NCBI GenBank assembly: GCA_964370165.1
Contig: CAYJIG010000003.1
Location: forward strand, 8,818 to 72,817
DNA length: 64,000 nucleotides
Direction: 5' to 3'
DNA from: JAAYCI01 sp964370165
GTDB lineage: Bacteria > Bacillota > Clostridia > Oscillospirales > Ruminococcaceae
In this document: piece by piece, positions 35,301-41,703 of the stretch
Position numbering within the stretch: position 1 is the first letter of the stretch
Layout of the letters: every line of letters begins with the position of its first letter
Notes under the pieces: generated by a model
Databases searched by the model: none
Seen by the model: the letters and a program-made list of their open reading frames with translations, nothing else
Told to the model about the DNA's origin: nothing
Program-made: the position numbers and the translations under genes

Positions 35301-35542
35301 TCCCTGCGAATAATGCGTGCCACAAACTCTAGCGTAATGGGCTCCATATACACCCTGTCGGCTATGTCGGTGTCTGTCATAATAGTGGCGGGGTTTGGGT
35401 TCACCAACACCACTTTATATCCTGCTTCTTTTAAAGCCATACACGCCTGCGTGCCGGAATAGTCAAACTCGGCCGCTTGACCTATAACAATCGGACCTGA
35501 GCCTATGACCAATATAGTTTCAATATCTGTACGTTTTGGCAT
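32357..35542 (-). CDS. carB: Carbamoyl-phosphate synthase, large subunit
   Basis: 1061 residues from the ATG at 35542, with AGGAGG just upstream; the 15 codons above it are atypical. The start MPKRTDIETILVIGSGPIVIG and the second copy KIIVLGSGPIRIGQGVEFDYS near 550 show the two homologous ATP-grasp halves. A C-terminal MGS-like regulatory domain near 935-1061 is where UMP/IMP or ornithine bind in other species. It makes carbamoyl phosphate for pyrimidine and arginine synthesis. It lies 102 bp after carA. Confidence 0.97.
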   Translation of the reverse strand: MPKRTDIETILVIGSGPIVIGQAAEFDYSGTQACMALKEAGYKVVLVNPNPATIMTDTDIADRVYMEPITLEFVARIIRRERPHAILPTLGGQTGLNMAMQLAEKGVLKECNCEILGTGFDSISQAEDRELFKALCQRIGQPALPSFIAHSIEEAIKHAHTIGYPVVLRPAFTLGGTGGGFAENDEEMMEVAESALRYSPVSQVLVEKSIKGYKEIEYEVMRDANDTAITVCNMENFDPVGIHTGDSIVVCPSQTLTNREYQMLRDASLALIRALGIQGGCNVQFALDPYSFDYYVIEVNPRVSRSSALASKASGYPIARVSALIAVGYHLDEIKMANTPASFEPALDYVVTKIARFPFDKFEKASKELSTQMKATGEVMAVGRTFEESLLKAVRSLEVGLTHIRMPKFDEMSSAKLWGYVQNPTDERVYAVAELLRRGVDPMRIADESAIDAFFIGKLHGIVRLEDLLRDHPNDVDILYIAKRSGFADATIAGLWDTDELSVRNLRIKEKIVPVYKMIDTCASEFESYVPYFYSTYEDENESIVTDNKKIIVLGSGPIRIGQGVEFDYSTVHAIWAIRKAGYEAIVINSNPETVSTDYTISDKLYFEPLTVEDVMGIIDLEKPNGVIVTLGGQTAINLSAKLNALDVPIIGTGNDAIERAENRDSFEKLMGELDIPQPNGKAVTTMDAGVAVASDIGYPVLVRPSFVLGGRAMQIVSDEKGLRHYLTEAAIASEDAPVLVDKYVEGKELEVDAVCDGTDVYIPGIMEHVERTGVHSGDSISVYPPFSVSEKVKNTIVEYTVKLGIGIGIKGPFNIQFIADDNDDVFVIEVNPRSSRTVPFLSKATGIDLAGIAARVALGESLKSQGIATGLAPEKPSWYVKSPVFSFEKLRGADTYLSPEMKSTGEAIGYDKTLNRAMYKSLKAAGQKVANYGTVLVTIANGDKQRALPLLQRFYDLGFNIEATEGTAMFLRDKGIKTRILQKISEGSDDIIQSLRTRNVAYVINTQTPGSENNRKDGFMIRRSAVENSVTIFTSLDTVSVLLDVLEDITMGIHTIDGVD

Positions 35543-35643
35543 ATATTTCCTCCTAAACGCTTTGCTTTGGGTGTATTGATTTTGCAAAGCAGTTATGTGT
35601 CTTTATTTGCTTTTATTTTTCTCAATATTGTTTATACTGCTGT

Positions 35644-36732
35644 TTATTTCAGTTTGTGCTTTTTAATGTTTTTAATAAATACATCAAATAAGTATCCTGA
35701 ATCTTGCGGTCCCGGACAGCTTTCGGGGTGGTATTGCACGCTGAAAATAAGATCGTCGACACACTGGAGTCCCTCTACTGTATTATCTAGCAAGTTTATA
35801 TGTGTCACCTCAAGGCCTGTGCCCTTCACGCTGTCTGTGTCTACAGCGTAGCTATGGTTTTGGCTGGTCATCTCCACCTTGCCTGTTTTTAGATTTTTTA
35901 CAGGGTGGTTGCCGCCTCTATGTCCAAACTTCAGCTTATAGGTTTTACATCCACACGCCAATGCTATCACCTGATGGCCAAGGCATATGCCAAAGATAGG
36001 TAGTTTGCCTCGTAGATTTTTCACCAGTTCTACCACATGTTTTACATTTTCCGGGTTGCCCGGCCCGTTTGAAAGCATTATTCCATCCGGTGCCAGTGCC
36101 ATAACCTCGTCTACCGTGGCAGTGTGTGGTAAAACAGTTACATTGCATCGTCTTTTTTTCAAGTCATCTACTATGCCTAGTTTCACGCCGCAATCAATCA
36201 ACACTATGTTATATCTTTGGCCTGCGGCACGTGCATACCACCGCTTTTTACAACTTACCTGCGACACTTGGTCTTGTGGTATCGGAGTTTGTTTTATCAC
36301 TTGCAATGCGTCCTCGTTTGCCAGTGTGATATCACATAGCAGCGCCCTCATGCTGCCCTCGTCCCGAATCATGCGCGTGATGCGCCTGGTGTCCACACCT
36401 TCAATGCCCGGGATGCCATGTTCTTGCATTGTTTCAGACAATGTTTTCGCGGCACGAAAGTTTGCCAAGGAATCGTTATATTCTCTTACAATAAACCCGC
36501 CGATTGCCGGGTTCAACGACTCGTAATCTTCCTCTGCCAGACCATAGTTTCCAATCAGAGGGTATGTCATGCACACCATTTGCTCCTTATACGAAGGATC
36601 GGAAAAAATCTCCTGATAGCCTACCATTGAAGTGTTGAACACCACTTCACAAACTCTTTGTACATCTGCGCCAAACCCGGTACCTTGAACCACTGTACCG
36701 TTTTCAAACACCAGCTTTTTCTGTAGTTGCAT
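35644..36732 (-). CDS. carA: Carbamoyl-phosphate synthase, small (glutaminase) subunit
   Basis: 362 residues from the ATG at 36732, where CGGAGG is well placed. The class I amidotransferase triad is visible: the nucleophile in FGICLGHQ, and the His and Glu of VQYHPESCPGP. It supplies ammonia to CarB through a tunnel. Together with carB it makes carbamoyl phosphate inside the pyr operon, so the cell probably uses one enzyme for both pyrimidines and arginine. Confidence 0.96.
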   Translation of the reverse strand: MQLQKKLVFENGTVVQGTGFGADVQRVCEVVFNTSMVGYQEIFSDPSYKEQMVCMTYPLIGNYGLAEEDYESLNPAIGGFIVREYNDSLANFRAAKTLSETMQEHGIPGIEGVDTRRITRMIRDEGSMRALLCDITLANEDALQVIKQTPIPQDQVSQVSCKKRWYARAAGQRYNIVLIDCGVKLGIVDDLKKRRCNVTVLPHTATVDEVMALAPDGIMLSNGPGNPENVKHVVELVKNLRGKLPIFGICLGHQVIALACGCKTYKLKFGHRGGNHPVKNLKTGKVEMTSQNHSYAVDTDSVKGTGLEVTHINLLDNTVEGLQCVDDLIFSVQYHPESCPGPQDSGYLFDVFIKNIKKHKLK

Positions 36733-36777
36733 TACTTTAAACCTCCGTATAAACACTATTGAGAAAATTTTATCTGT

Positions 36778-38064
36778 TTATTTTGTTATTTCATCTGATT
36801 TATATACTATCTTACCATTGTACATAGTTAAAATCGGCCAGGCACGTAAGGTATCGTTTTCGAACGGGGTACTACGACCTTTTGTGGAAAACTCACTTGG
36901 TAAAACCTTTTTTTCTTTTTCAAGGTCTATCAGCACAAGGTTTGCCAGCGCGCCTTTTTCTATGTTTTGCTCTGTGCCCAGTATTTGTCTTGCGCGGCAT
37001 GTGAGTAATGGCAGTAGCGTGTCCAGGCTGATTATTTCTTTTTCCACAAGATAGGTGTAGCATACCGCAAACGCTGTTTCAAGGCCCACAACGCCGTTTG
37101 CACTTTTTGCAAACCCGCCTGCTTTTTCGTCGTCTGTGTGTGGGGCATGGTCGGTGGCAATGGCGTCTATCACACCTTCTTGCAAAGCCTTCTGTGCCGC
37201 TTTCACATCTTCTTTTGTGCGTAGCGGCGGGTTCATCTTAAATCTACCGCTGTCCTCTGTGATATCATCACAGCTTATACTTAAATTGTGTGGAGTGGCC
37301 TCGCATGTTACTGAAAGGCCCTCTTCTTTTGCTTTTTTCACCAGTGCAAAGGTTTCTTTTGTGGAAGCGTGGCATATATGCAAGCGACAACCTGTTTTTT
37401 TTGCAAGTTCTATATCACGCTGTACCTCTTTCCATTCACTTTCAGAAGAGTGTCCCGTGTATGAAAACCGCTTTGCAAAGTCTGATGTGTCGTGTACGCA
37501 AGTGCCGTTTTTAGGGAGTAGACTTTCCACCTCACAGTGTGCGGCCACAAACTTGCCTGTTTTGGCTGTTTCCTGCATGGCTTTTTCCATCATCATATCG
37601 TCTTGCACGCCAAATCCGTCGTCACTGAAACCTGCCACAAACGGTGCCATGTCTTCAATATCTGCAAGGTTTTCGCCTTTTTCATCTTTTGTCAGCGCAC
37701 CATAAGGCAGAACCTGTACTACTGCATCTGTTTCTATCACCGAAAGCTGTTTTTGCAAGTTCTGTTTACTATCGGGTACTGGGAGAAGGTTTGGCATGGA
37801 GCATATCGTGGTGAACCCACCTGCCGCCGCGGCTTTTGTGCCGGTTTTTACAGTTTCTTTATGCTCATATCCCGGCTGGCGCAAATGGACATGCAAGTCG
37901 CAAAATCCTGGCGATAACACACAACCTTCGCCGTTTATCACCTCGGCGTTGTCGCATGTGATGTTTGTGCTTATGTCTGCTATCACACCATTTTCCACCA
38001 GCACATCAGCTTTTTTCAAAGTCTCTCCGTCAAATACACTTGAGCCTTGTATTAATAGTTTCAT
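36778..38064 (-). CDS. pyrC: Dihydroorotase
   Basis: 428 residues, class I. Metal ligands HVHLRQPG near 59-66, the Zn-bridging and His residues in the central barrel (AAHCEVES; HICHAST), and catalytic Asp in ATDHAPH near 303-309. It cyclises carbamoyl aspartate. It is the first structural gene of the operon, with GGGAGG before the ATG at 38064. The aspartate carbamoyltransferase gene pyrB is not in the operon or in the window. Confidence 0.95.
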   Translation of the reverse strand: MKLLIQGSSVFDGETLKKADVLVENGVIADISTNITCDNAEVINGEGCVLSPGFCDLHVHLRQPGYEHKETVKTGTKAAAAGGFTTICSMPNLLPVPDSKQNLQKQLSVIETDAVVQVLPYGALTKDEKGENLADIEDMAPFVAGFSDDGFGVQDDMMMEKAMQETAKTGKFVAAHCEVESLLPKNGTCVHDTSDFAKRFSYTGHSSESEWKEVQRDIELAKKTGCRLHICHASTKETFALVKKAKEEGLSVTCEATPHNLSISCDDITEDSGRFKMNPPLRTKEDVKAAQKALQEGVIDAIATDHAPHTDDEKAGGFAKSANGVVGLETAFAVCYTYLVEKEIISLDTLLPLLTCRARQILGTEQNIEKGALANLVLIDLEKEKKVLPSEFSTKGRSTPFENDTLRAWPILTMYNGKIVYKSDEITK

Positions 38065-38123
38065 TTTTCCTCCCGTGTATATCTGCAGTTAATGTTTCAT
38101 TTTTATCGGTTTGATTTATAACA

Positions 38124-38176
38124 CAAAAAAACAGCCCGTTAGCTCCGTTTTAAAAATCGGAACTACGCGGACTGTT
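38124..38176 (-). terminator. Attenuator (intrinsic terminator) of the pyr operon
   Basis: Minus-strand stem: AACAGTCCG (38176-38168) pairs with CGGGCTGTT, then an inner TAGTTCCG arm pairs with CGGAGCTA, closing on an AUUUUUAAAA loop, followed by seven T. It lies between the promoter and pyrC, and overlaps the end of the leader reading frame, whose stop codon is in the loop. Readthrough must therefore be regulated for the operon to be expressed. Confidence 0.85.
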
Positions 38177-38254
38177 AAAAAATAAAATAGTATCACACGG
38201 CGGCCATGTACCGGATTGCAGCAAATATAAATTATTATTTTTTGTGCACGGCAT
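38150..38254 (-). CDS. Pyrimidine operon leader peptide (34 aa)
   Basis: ATG at 38254, with a strong AGGAGG site 7 bp upstream (38267-38262), 34 sense codons and a stop at 38152-38150. The product begins MPCTKNNNLYLL and ends SPRSSDF. The final third is U-rich in RNA (ACUAUUUUAUUUUUUAAC, encoding Thr-Ile-Leu-Phe-Phe-Asn) just before the terminator stem. The stop codon sits in the terminator loop, so a closely following ribosome would cover the rising arm and stop it forming. This is the design of the pyrBI leader peptide of enterobacteria: slow transcription through U at low UTP lets the ribosome catch up. A good PyrR-binding consensus is not visible. Coding inferred from the arrangement. Confidence 0.75.
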   Translation of the reverse strand: MPCTKNNNLYLLQSGTWPPCDTILFFNSPRSSDF

Positions 38255-38300
38255 CTTTCCGCCTCCTTATATTTAATTAAAACCAGCCTAAACTTTTCAT

Positions 38301-38329
38301 AGTATATCAAATCTCTTTGAAAACAACAA
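38301..38329 (-). promoter_or_regulatory. Promoter of the pyr operon
   Basis: Minus strand: -35 TTGTTG (38329-38324), 17-bp spacer, -10 TATACT (38306-38301). Predicted start near 38294, giving about 40 bases of mRNA before the leader ATG. The 38330-38414 remainder of the intergenic region is A/T-rich with nothing recognised. Confidence 0.75.
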
Positions 38330-38414
38330 GCCTTTTTTTAAAATTTAAAGAAAAGTTCAAATTTTATAGCTCATTTCAAATGATGTGGCTCTGGCGAAAC
38401 ACACTAAATTTATG

Positions 38415-38948
38415 CTATACACTTTCAGCAACGGTGTTTTCCACTACATCTTCTATGGTATCATCATCCAGCCCTACTCTTGACTGTAGAGCATATTGAT
38501 ATTCTCCACGTTCCCATATCACCAAAGTATGTCCGTCGGAGTTTTCACCCACGGTAACAGCTATATTGTCTATAGTGAGTTCTCGAGCCTCTAAGCTGTG
38601 TGAGCTGTCAAACGTGTTTCTAAGCCCAAAGTTTTTTGCATGGGCAACTCGCATCACCCTTGCGTTTGTGCTGTCTGTACCAAACTGAATTTGCGCATAC
38701 CAATCATCTATCACAAAATATGCCGCCGGGATCAGTCCATCGGGCATGCCTGTCATTACAAAGCCGAGCGACTCGGAAAAATCCGCAGTGCTTGTAGAGG
38801 AAAACTCTATCTCATGTATCTCTTTAGGTTCCTCATATCGGTAATTATCAAGCACCGGACCTATATTTTGTACTACACTACTGCGCCTACAAGCGGAAAA
38901 AAGCACTAATACACAAAGCATTATTACATAAAAACTTTTTCGTCTCAT
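38415..38948 (-). CDS. Lipoprotein, DUF4367-like
   Basis: 177 residues from the ATG at 38948; GGAGG at 8 bp upstream supports it over a GTG 15 bases earlier. The signal peptide ends in a lipobox (LFSAC). The domain that follows matches the DUF4367 pattern I know from clostridial anti-sigma and lipoprotein families: a central YFVIDDWYAQIQF, then LTIDNIAVTVGENSDG and LVIWERGEYQYALQSR, ending in an acidic tail. The function is unknown. It is the last gene of a minus-strand group after the methyltransferase, separated by 133 bp, and upstream of the pyr promoter. Confidence 0.65.
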   Translation of the reverse strand: MRRKSFYVIMLCVLVLFSACRRSSVVQNIGPVLDNYRYEEPKEIHEIEFSSTSTADFSESLGFVMTGMPDGLIPAAYFVIDDWYAQIQFGTDSTNARVMRVAHAKNFGLRNTFDSSHSLEARELTIDNIAVTVGENSDGHTLVIWERGEYQYALQSRVGLDDDTIEDVVENTVAESV

Positions 38949-39081
38949 GTGCCTCGCCTCCACTTATGCTTAATCTTCACCATTCATTATACAATATATT
39001 TTATTGTTTTTCTATAGGCAGTGTCTGTCATATCGCCGAAATATCTCGCTTTAATTTGCAAAATTCTATTTTTAAAAGTGA

Positions 39082-40224
39082 CTATTTTGATTTTTCCAGT
39101 TCCTTTATTAAAAACGGCTTTAGAGAAAACATCTGGCATAGTTTTTCTACTTCATCACGGGCCTTTTTACGCACGGCTTGCGGCTGGCCGGTTTTTTGCG
39201 AGCGAATCATGATGTTTTTAGGGGTATGCTCGAAACCCACAAACTCTACCAGCTGTGTTTTGTATCCGCAAGATACCATTACATTGGCTCTGATAGCGTC
39301 GGTGAACAGCGCCGATACCCGTTCTTTCACAATGCCATATCGTGTGATTAAAGATAGCTCCTCGCTGTTTATCTGCCCATTTACCTCATACTGGCAACAC
39401 GGTACCGAAAAAACCATCTGTGCACCCCATTGCACTGCTCTTGCCAAGGCAAGGTCTGTGGCTGTGTCGCATGCGTGCAAACTAACTACCATGTCAACAG
39501 ATGCATCGGGAGTATATTCGGCAATATCGCAGTTTTCGAAGTGTAAGCCACTGTAACCATATTTTTTTGCCGCCGGCACACACACTTCTATCAGTTCCGC
39601 CCTGCGGTCTACCCCCACCATATCGACATCTATCCCTTTTACCTCGGACAAATAATAATACAGCACAAATGTAAGATAGCTTACACCGCATCCGACATCC
39701 ACTACCCTTAATGTTTTCGGCGTGTCTTTTGGTAAAAAATCTTCCACCAACTGCACAAACCTATTTATCTGGGTATATTTATCCCGCTTTGATGCGATTA
39801 CTTGGCCATCACTTGTCAACACACCTATGTCTACCAGCGGCGGAATGACAATTCCTTCTTTTAGTGGGCGTTTTTTTTGCTTGTCGTGCTCGTTATTTGC
39901 CTTCACAGCGTTTTTTATCGCTTTTTTGTTTGTCAGCACTTTTCCTTTTTTGGTAAGGCGTATTCCGTATTCAAACACATCGGAAAAAGCTGTCAATTGG
40001 CTGAAACACTCCACAAGCATTTGGGTTATTTTTTCTGACAATGCATTTTCATCGTCTATATTTTCGTGAAAAGCTTGTGTTTTGGTAAACATCTCGCATT
40101 GCCATGTGTTTTGCTTTTTTGTTATGGTGGCTTTTCGCCATTTTTCTGTTGTCGGTACAGAAAACACCATTTTATGGCAATCGTTGTTTATTAACTGATC
40201 TATAGCTTTTTTAATTTCTTCCAT
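39082..40224 (-). CDS. SAM-dependent methyltransferase (Methyltransf_32-like)
   Basis: 380 residues. The SAM motif is VVDVGCGVSYLTFVLYYYL near 193-211, followed by VGVDRR and by a post-I block VSLHACDTATDLALA near 270-284, ending with VPCCQYEVNG. The HACDTA..VPCCQ pattern is seen in the family that includes eukaryotic RRNAD1/METTL25 and the TRM13-like tRNA enzymes. The N-terminal ~150 residues form a separate domain with many Lys. RNA is the likely substrate. It overlaps the GIY-YIG gene by 14 bp and has AAGGAT before its ATG. Confidence 0.8.
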   Translation of the reverse strand: MEEIKKAIDQLINNDCHKMVFSVPTTEKWRKATITKKQNTWQCEMFTKTQAFHENIDDENALSEKITQMLVECFSQLTAFSDVFEYGIRLTKKGKVLTNKKAIKNAVKANNEHDKQKKRPLKEGIVIPPLVDIGVLTSDGQVIASKRDKYTQINRFVQLVEDFLPKDTPKTLRVVDVGCGVSYLTFVLYYYLSEVKGIDVDMVGVDRRAELIEVCVPAAKKYGYSGLHFENCDIAEYTPDASVDMVVSLHACDTATDLALARAVQWGAQMVFSVPCCQYEVNGQINSEELSLITRYGIVKERVSALFTDAIRANVMVSCGYKTQLVEFVGFEHTPKNIMIRSQKTGQPQAVRKKARDEVEKLCQMFSLKPFLIKELEKSK

Positions 40225-40492
40225 CTTTATCCTTACCGTTTGTGTTTTGGTTTTGCCAGGTATTCACAAGTGATTCTTTTTCTGTTTTGGGTAGTTTTTT
40301 TATGGCCGCTTCCCTGCACATGGCCGCTTTCTTATCGTCTAGCTTTTGGGTGTACACCAGCTTTACCGGGCGCTTACCTCTGGTGTATTTTGCACCCGTG
40401 CCGTCATTATGCGCCTTTATGCGTTTTTGCACATCTGTTGTCCATCCGGTATATAAGCTACCGTCCACACAGCGTACCATGTACACATACAT
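40211..40492 (-). CDS. GIY-YIG nuclease-fold protein, UPF0213/YazA-like
   Basis: 93 residues, one GIY-YIG domain: the two signatures are YMVRCVDGSLYTGWTTD near 4-20 (YIG replaced by YTG as usual here), with Arg near 24 and ARGKRPVKLVY-like TRGKRPVKLVYTQ. Glu near 61 is the usual metal ligand. In B. subtilis the homologue yazA sits next to yabB and yabC; here those partners are 9 kb away. The exact substrate is unknown. It abuts the MYG1 gene by one base and overlaps the methyltransferase. Confidence 0.88.
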   Translation of the reverse strand: MYVYMVRCVDGSLYTGWTTDVQKRIKAHNDGTGAKYTRGKRPVKLVYTQKLDDKKAAMCREAAIKKLPKTEKESLVNTWQNQNTNGKDKDGRN

Positions 40493-41425
40493 TTACAAAG
40501 CCTCTTTCTTCGCCGCATCATTTTGGGCTTGTTGTTCCTTTTGAGCCTTTTTTTCTTTTTGACGTTTTTCGTAGGCCTCTTGTGACATCAGTGCCAGCTT
40601 TCTTGCGCTTTCAATGCTATCCATAGTACACATGAAGCCACTGGCGTGGCAGAAGTTTATATCCGGCACACCCGTAAGTTGTCTTAGTTCTTCTGCCGGA
40701 GCAGCGTACCATGAAACAGGCATCGGAACCTTGTGCAAAGACTTGCTACTAAAATCTCTAGGTACACATTGCAACGAATATCCTCCACGCATGGAAGGAA
40801 AAATCACAAATTCCGCATCACTTTCCACTAGTACCGGCTTCCATGGCACATATTGTACCAGCTCCACCACACCGTTTTTCATTTCACTAAGTGCTTTTCG
40901 CACCACGTCGTGGCCACGCTCCATGGCGGCTAAACTTTCCAACTTATGCAAAAGCAAGCTTTCGGCAATGTCTACCGCTTTGAAAAAAGCCTTGTTTTCA
41001 TCTTCTTCGCTATCCCATGTAGGATTGTATGCGCCTATCAGCCCTGCAAGAACATTTCCTGTTCCTTTATTGTCGTCAATATCCAGCGGCTGTACAAACT
41101 TTGTATCAAAGCTATCTGCCGCTTTTTGTGGTAGAAAATATGTGCCATATTCCCGCCACAATAAACCAAAAGCCGCATACGCCGCACCATTTGGTCTTCG
41201 TGGGCTATCTTTCTGGTGGTGGTCAAATGGGCCGTCACCTATATCAAAAACAATGCCTGAAAACTGCTTTGGCATCACAAACCCGCGATATATCCGAATA
41301 TCCGGCCGCAATATACGCAAAAGTGCCGCCGAAAACACATCATCGGCGTGAAATCTGCCTGCGTGTGTGAATGCAAGTTCCGGTATTTTGGCCGGGTTGC
41401 TTGAAAAATCAAAAGTTTTGTTCAA
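40493..41425 (-). CDS. MYG1/UPF0160 family protein (DHH-like exonuclease fold)
   Basis: 310 residues from a TTG start (GAGGAG 7 bp upstream). FTHAGRFHADDVFSAALL near 19-36 and DIGDGPFDHHQKDSP near 67-81 are the metal-binding motifs of the family, with the C-terminal DINFCHASGFMCTMDSIESAR block. The last ~25 residues are a Lys/Gln/Ala-rich tail that is not part of the family core. MYG1 proteins act as 3'-5' RNA exonucleases in eukaryotes; the bacterial role is unclear. It heads a minus-strand group with the GIY-YIG and methyltransferase genes, divergent from nrdJ. Confidence 0.9.
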   Translation of the reverse strand: MNKTFDFSSNPAKIPELAFTHAGRFHADDVFSAALLRILRPDIRIYRGFVMPKQFSGIVFDIGDGPFDHHQKDSPRRPNGAAYAAFGLLWREYGTYFLPQKAADSFDTKFVQPLDIDDNKGTGNVLAGLIGAYNPTWDSEEDENKAFFKAVDIAESLLLHKLESLAAMERGHDVVRKALSEMKNGVVELVQYVPWKPVLVESDAEFVIFPSMRGGYSLQCVPRDFSSKSLHKVPMPVSWYAAPAEELRQLTGVPDINFCHASGFMCTMDSIESARKLALMSQEAYEKRQKEKKAQKEQQAQNDAAKKEAL

Positions 41426-41597
41426 TATTTACTCCTCTTTCTTAGCTTACTCTCGGTTTTACTATCATACCACAAGCATTTGCACAAAAAAAGTCTATTT
41501 AGTGATAAGCTTCGTTTTGAAGATAGTCACAATTTTATTCTTTAATATGTACAAGCTTATTATCGTTTTTTGACTATTTCGCCGAAATTAGCCTATG

Positions 41598-41606
41598 TGG
41601 TATATT
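41598..41606 (+). promoter_or_regulatory. Extended -10 promoter of nrdJ
   Basis: TGGTATATT (TGn then TATATT) about 98 bp before the nrdJ start. A TTGACT at 41570-41575 is too far to act as its -35 (25 bp spacer). The predicted start near 41613 puts the large palindrome at the very beginning of the mRNA. Confidence 0.4.
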
Positions 41607-41615
41607 TTATGTTGC

Positions 41616-41668
41616 TATTGTACTATATATAGTGGTAGAATATTTCTACCACTATATATAGTACAATA
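41616..41668. promoter_or_regulatory. Perfect 25-bp inverted repeat with two NrdR-like boxes
   Basis: Arms 41616-41640 and 41644-41668 are exactly complementary around a 3-base TAT. Each arm contains the palindromic core CTATATATAG (41623-41632 and 41652-41661), which matches the NrdR-box consensus centre (ACACWATATATWGTGT). The core starts are 29 bp apart, close to the three turns (31-32 bp) usual for tandem NrdR boxes. As RNA the whole element would form a hairpin. It lies 36 bp upstream of nrdJ. Confidence 0.75.
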
Positions 41669-41703
41669 TACTTATACATTAAATTTAAAGGGGAAATCAT
41701 TAT

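Noticed and set aside
38195..38254. PyrR anti-antiterminator in the pyr leader
   Set aside because: The best stretch (AAUCCGGUACAUGG) matches only the first eight bases of the PyrR consensus and is not in a suitable stem-loop.
38116..38310. 64-codon minus-strand frame across the pyr leader region
   Set aside because: It runs through the pyr promoter and terminator hairpin in a different frame and has no ribosome site. The 34-codon leader has a perfect site and fits the hairpin.
41616..41668. Idea that the palindrome is a miniature transposon
   Set aside because: It has no target-site duplication or internal region, and its cores match NrdR boxes beside an nrd gene.
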